Source: Thermoplasmata archaeon
GTDB lineage: Archaea; Thermoplasmatota; Thermoplasmata; UBA10834
Direction of reading: 5' to 3'
Length of the DNA: 9,917 nucleotides
Assembly: GCA_022865445.1 (NCBI GenBank)
Contig: JALHSX010000199.1
Span: 1 to 9,917, forward strand
Shown: positions 6,845 to 9,917 of the stretch, piece by piece
How the letters are laid out: the number at the start of each line of letters is the position of its first letter
How positions within the stretch are numbered: position 1 is the stretch's first letter
Position numbers and translations under genes: made by a program
Notes under the pieces: model-generated
Told to the model about the DNA's origin: nothing
Database searches by the model: none
What the model saw: only the letters and a program-made list of their open reading frames with translations

Positions 6845-9133
6845 ATGTCTAGCTCCTCCACTCGCCAACCTGTGACTGTCACACTGAGGCGCGATCTGGG
6901 CCTTCTCGACGTCACCATGATCGGTATAGGTGCAATGATCGGCACCAGTATCTTTGTCCTAATCGGGGTGATAACCCAGGAAATCGGCGCTGGCATCATT
7001 CTGGTCATTCTCCTGAATGCCATTGTAACGGTCTTCACTGCGACAACATATGCAGAGTTGGGCTCTTCATTTCCAGAGGCTGGAGGCGGATACCTCTGGA
7101 CCCGAAAGGTGCTTCCTCATCCAGTCGGTTTCATGTCGGGCTGGCTTTCATGGTTTGGTCACACCGTCGCCTGCAGTTTCTATGCCCTCGGATTCGGCTA
7201 TGCGATGGTCGCTCTTCTTGACCACTTCGAAATATACTATTTCGGAATCCACAGTGCGGACATGGTGAAGATTCTCGCGGCGCTAGCCATTGCTTTCTTT
7301 CTAGGTATCAACTACTCAGGAGTGGGCGCCACTGGAAGAGCGGGAACTACAGTGACTCTCATCCAGATACTCATTATTGCTTTCTTCGTGACATTCTCCA
7401 TATTGTTCGCTTTGGATGCCAAGGGAGTTCACGTTCTCGACAACTTCGAGCCCCTCCTGCCGGCAGAAAAAGGATTCTCAGATGTGTTCATGGTGATGGC
7501 ATTCACCTTCCTCGCATTCGAAGGCTACGAGATCATAGTACAATGTGGAGAGGAAGTCAAGGACCCAATGAAGAACATACCTAGAGCAATCTTCATTTCG
7601 ATCGGAGTCGCAGCCCTGCTCTACATCGCTGTGGCTTTTGCCTCCATTGCAAACTTCGACGTTCGTGAGATAGGAGAGAAGGGTGCTGAGGCGGTCTTCT
7701 TCACTGCGGGCAAAACAATACCTCTTTTCGGTGCTCCTTTGCTGATCATCGGCGGTGTGCTATCCGCGATGGCTGCATTGAACGCGACTGTATTCTCCTC
7801 CTCGAGGGTGAGTTTCGCCATGGGTCGAGATGGCTCCCTTCCCAGACTGTTTGGTCACATACACAAAGAGAGAAGGATTCCTCACAACGCTATCCTCATA
7901 ACGGGAGCAATAATGCTTATTATGGCATTGTTTCCTTTGGACATAGTTATCGCGTCGACAGCCGTCATTTTCCTGCTATTGTTCACACTCGCCAACATTG
8001 CGTCGGTTCGGTTGATTCCTAGGCTCACCAAGATTGACATTGGTTTCAGGACGCCGCTCTTCCCACTGTTTCCGGTCATCGGTATCATCATGAACAGCGC
8101 CCTTGCGATCTCCCTCTGGTGGCTAGTCCCGGAGGCTTGGTACATTTCCATTGTGTGGATTGCGATAGGGCTGGCGGTTTCGGCTTTCGCCAAACCTGAA
8201 GAGGAGTACGAATCGATTGTCGCGCAAAGAAGAATCCCCCAGAAACCGTTGACGAAGGAAGAGATTGCGCGATACAGAGTCTTTCTGGCACTTGAGGATG
8301 TTGGCAACCTGAGGCTGGTCGAAACTGCAGGGATATTTGCGAGATACTTCAATGGCGAATTGACGGTGAACAAGATCGTTGAAGTACCTAGGACTGTGCC
8401 GCTCGAGACCATAGGCAAGGACTACATAAACGAGATATCAATGGGTCTTAGGAAGGCGATCAAGATCGCGCCCTCAGCAGTCAAGGTCCGGCCGGTGGTG
8501 TCGGTTTCATATGACGTCGCGGGGGCCATCCTGGACCAGACGAAACACGAGGCTGCGAATCTCCTAGTGTTGGGGTGGAAAGGAACAAGACGTCGCGGTA
8601 GGACCATATTGGGGCGTAATCTTGATCGGGTCGTCCGTGAGGCACAATGTGATGTTGCCATCATCAAGACGAAGAGACTGAGCAAGAACATTGAGAACAT
8701 ATTGCTTGTCTCTGGTGGCTACTTCGAGACAAGGAAGGCCCTCCTGCTCGCTCTACCGATTGCCAGGGAGTACGGGGCCAAAATCGAGATCCTTGCTGTG
8801 ATTACTGATGACAGACAGCTCGAGCTGATGCGGGGCAACGCGGAACGTCTGAGCAAGATGAGCGACCGCGTCAAAGTCGCGAATGAGATAAAGTATGTGC
8901 ATACGAAGTCATTCGTGAACGCGGTGCTCGATCACGCGCAGCACTGCGACATCCTTGTGATGGGCGCAGAACCTCAATCAGCGCTTGAGAGAACCATGTT
9001 CGGCGCAGTCTATGATAGGGTCATAAGGTCAGTAGATGTCCCCGTTCTGGTCCTCAAGACCGCTAGGGCGGTCAAAGGCGGAGCACCGCAGGCGCAGTCT
9101 TCTCCAATTCTGGCGATACCTGGCTTTGACTAG
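6845..9133 (+). CDS. APC-family amino acid permease fused to two UspA domains
   Basis: This is a 762-residue membrane transporter of the amino acid-polyamine-organocation (APC) superfamily, expected to import amino acids by a LeuT-type mechanism. Twelve hydrophobic segments span about residues 24-449. The TM1 substrate-site motif GIGAMIGTSIF is at 27-37, and the TM6 signature FLAFEGYE (222-229) is followed by the EEVKDPMKNIPRAI loop. Two universal stress protein-like domains (about 480-612 and 617-745) form a cytoplasmic C-terminal regulatory region. The first has a near-complete nucleotide motif G577-xx-G580-9x-G590 but Arg instead of Ser/Thr next. The second has Pro at 710 in place of the second Gly and probably does not bind ATP this way. 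The ATG at 6845 is chosen because the TATA box at 6813-6818 predicts transcription from about 6841; ATG 6830 and TTG 6758 are alternatives. The substrate cannot be read from sequence. It converges on the Nudix gene, sharing CTAG. Confidence 0.9.
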   Translation: MSSSSTRQPVTVTLRRDLGLLDVTMIGIGAMIGTSIFVLIGVITQEIGAGIILVILLNAIVTVFTATTYAELGSSFPEAGGGYLWTRKVLPHPVGFMSGWLSWFGHTVACSFYALGFGYAMVALLDHFEIYYFGIHSADMVKILAALAIAFFLGINYSGVGATGRAGTTVTLIQILIIAFFVTFSILFALDAKGVHVLDNFEPLLPAEKGFSDVFMVMAFTFLAFEGYEIIVQCGEEVKDPMKNIPRAIFISIGVAALLYIAVAFASIANFDVREIGEKGAEAVFFTAGKTIPLFGAPLLIIGGVLSAMAALNATVFSSSRVSFAMGRDGSLPRLFGHIHKERRIPHNAILITGAIMLIMALFPLDIVIASTAVIFLLLFTLANIASVRLIPRLTKIDIGFRTPLFPLFPVIGIIMNSALAISLWWLVPEAWYISIVWIAIGLAVSAFAKPEEEYESIVAQRRIPQKPLTKEEIARYRVFLALEDVGNLRLVETAGIFARYFNGELTVNKIVEVPRTVPLETIGKDYINEISMGLRKAIKIAPSAVKVRPVVSVSYDVAGAILDQTKHEAANLLVLGWKGTRRRGRTILGRNLDRVVREAQCDVAIIKTKRLSKNIENILLVSGGYFETRKALLLALPIAREYGAKIEILAVITDDRQLELMRGNAERLSKMSDRVKVANEIKYVHTKSFVNAVLDHAQHCDILVMGAEPQSALERTMFGAVYDRVIRSVDVPVLVLKTARAVKGGAPQAQSSPILAIPGFD

Positions 9134-9585
9134 ATTCCCATTCCGCCAAACAATTCATCGATTGCTCGTCTAGCGGTTTTCGTGAGGTCCATCGACCTTG
9201 CTTCTTCGCGCGTCACCCATCTCATCTCGGTGACCTCTATATTCGGCCTCTCGGCACCCCCGACCGGTTTGACCAGGAAATCCGCAAGAACGTAATGGTA
9301 TCTGATCTTGTTCGACTCATCTCTGTCTATCATGTCAAAGACATTGATGAGCTCAAGGACTTCGCACTCTATCCCAGTCTCTTCTTCCATCTCTCGTGCG
9401 CACGCTTCTGACAATTTCTCTCCAATCTCGACGAGGCCGCCGGGGACACTCCATTTGCCGGCTCCAGGTTCGAACGCTCGCTTCACCAGCAGTATCTTGC
9501 CGTTCTTGATTGCCACCGCCCCGACTCCGACAAGTGGTGCAATCGGGTACTTCCGCTTAATGTGCGACTCTTGTTCCTCGGTCAT
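9130..9585 (-). CDS. Nudix hydrolase
   Basis: This is a 151-residue Nudix-fold pyrophosphohydrolase, cleaving a nucleoside diphosphate linked to another group; the substrate could be a damaged NTP, a sugar nucleotide or an ADP-ribose-type compound. The Nudix box is complete: G-x5-E-x7-REMEEETGI fits G-x5-E-x7-REUxEExGU with every metal-binding glutamate present. A preceding KWSVPGG is typical of MutT-like and ADP-ribose-type members. The start at 9585 is chosen because a perfect GGAGGTGA (complement of 9593-9600) lies seven bases ahead; an upstream in-frame ATG at 9621 would extend 12 residues into the preceding gene and lacks such a site. Its ATG overlaps the TGA of the M28 peptidase gene (ATGA), so the two are probably one operon with coupled translation. 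Its stop shares CTAG with the permease stop. Confidence 0.93.
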   Translation of the reverse strand: MTEEQESHIKRKYPIAPLVGVGAVAIKNGKILLVKRAFEPGAGKWSVPGGLVEIGEKLSEACAREMEEETGIECEVLELINVFDMIDRDESNKIRYHYVLADFLVKPVGGAERPNIEVTEMRWVTREEARSMDLTKTARRAIDELFGGMGI

Positions 9586-9917
9586 TGCTCTTTCACCTCC
9601 CTTCTGACGTGGTAAATGCATACGATTGCAGCGCTCGCAGATCCAATTGCGATGGTCGCCGAGATTAGAACGAGTCCACCACTCTCGTTGGCGCTCTCGG
9701 GAGTAGACATGTCCATAAGAGTGGCGACGAGCCCTTGCGCCACCGCCACGATCTGTCCCTCCGAGAGCTTGTCGACCGTGTCTTCGGCTGAATGGTAATA
9801 TGGATTGAATTGGTAGACGCCTGTTGTTGGGTCGGATTCTATGAGCAGTGCAGCGGGATAGCCTGCTGACCAGAAGCTAGCGTGATCACTGTTGAGCGAA
9901 GATGAGTTGCTCTCAAC
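9582..9917 (-). CDS. M28 family metallopeptidase, C-terminal part (membrane-anchored)
   Basis: The gene runs off the window edge; only its last 111 residues are present, with no start codon here. The fragment begins in the M28 aminopeptidase core. SDHASFW (residues 10-16 of the fragment) and GYPAALLIE (19-27) precede NPYYHSAEDTVDKL, which contains the His that serves as the last zinc ligand in M28 enzymes (His42 of the fragment). After the catalytic domain comes a hydrophobic helix (about 81-102) and a short charged tail (HVRREVKEQ), so the enzyme is probably anchored with its catalytic part outside the cell. Extracellular peptide trimming would feed uptake systems such as the nearby permease (inference). 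The TGA stop overlaps the Nudix ATG, and the Nudix ribosome site lies inside the last codons of this gene. Confidence 0.87.
   Translation of the reverse strand, partial: VESNSSSLNSDHASFWSAGYPAALLIESDPTTGVYQFNPYYHSAEDTVDKLSEGQIVAVAQGLVATLMDMSTPESANESGGLVLISATIAIGSASAAIVCIYHVRREVKEQ
9593..9600 (-). promoter_or_regulatory. Strong Shine-Dalgarno site of the Nudix gene inside the M28 gene
   Basis: The minus strand reads GGAGGTGA, a full match to the archaeal anti-SD sequence, seven bases before the ATG at 9585. It lies in the final codons of the M28 gene and fixes the Nudix start. Together with the ATGA overlap it points to translational coupling. Confidence 0.8.

Noticed and set aside
7882..8418. 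A 178-codon minus-strand open frame inside the permease gene
   Set aside because: It mirrors hydrophobic transmembrane codons of the permease and shows no family motif or promoter.
9586..9621. Upstream in-frame ATG at 9621 for the Nudix gene
   Set aside because: The perfect GGAGGTGA at 9600-9593 points to the ATG at 9585, and the extra residues would be encoded over the M28 coding end.
1..9917. Search for CRISPR arrays, tRNA genes, insertion sequences or attachment repeats
   Set aside because: I saw no direct repeat and spacer pattern, no cloverleaf-like run, no transposase or integrase motifs, and coding density is high throughout.

Overview
The window looks like ordinary chromosomal DNA of an archaeon, most likely an uncultured euryarchaeal lineage such as Thermoplasmatota (the lineage is low-confidence inference). 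The archaeal signs are BRE/TATA-type promoters (purine-rich BRE followed by TTAAAA, TTATA or TTTAAA) at the expected distance from several starts, a mix of near-leaderless and Shine-Dalgarno-led genes, a Rab-like small GTPase, a large glycosylation-rich surface protein, and an amino acid permease fused to UspA domains. I see no rRNA, tRNA, CRISPR, transposase or integrase.

Layout: (1) 108-641 (+), a Ras/Rab-like GTPase with its own promoter and SD. (2) 735-4964 (+), a giant single-pass surface protein of about 1,400 residues: signal peptide, Ig-like region, six tandem domains of about 100 residues of cadherin-like/dystroglycan type, one transmembrane helix, and a cytoplasmic domain whose predicted beta-beta-alpha-beta-beta-alpha order resembles roadblock/longin GTPase-platform domains. 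(3) 4961-6688 (-), a DUF885-type putative zinc peptidase, convergent with gene 2. (4) A divergent promoter region of about 150 bp. (5) 6845-9133 (+), a 12-TM APC permease with two C-terminal UspA domains. (6) 9130-9585 (-), a Nudix hydrolase, convergent with the permease. (7) 9582-9917 (-), the C-terminal end of a membrane-anchored M28 metallopeptidase. It lacks its start in the window and is joined to the Nudix gene by an ATGA stop/start overlap.

How the genes may work together: the most notable pairing is genes 1 and 2. Roadblock/longin domains are known partners of Ras-like GTPases (MglB-MglA, Ragulator-Rag, TRAPP-Rab), so a surface adhesin carrying such a domain inside the cell, next to a Rab-like GTPase, suggests an outside-to-inside signalling pair. 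This is inference from order and fold pattern. The DUF885 peptidase, the permease and the M28 peptidase would suit a peptide-degrading, amino-acid-scavenging lifestyle. Both convergent gene pairs end in a shared CTAG, leaving no intergenic space for terminators.
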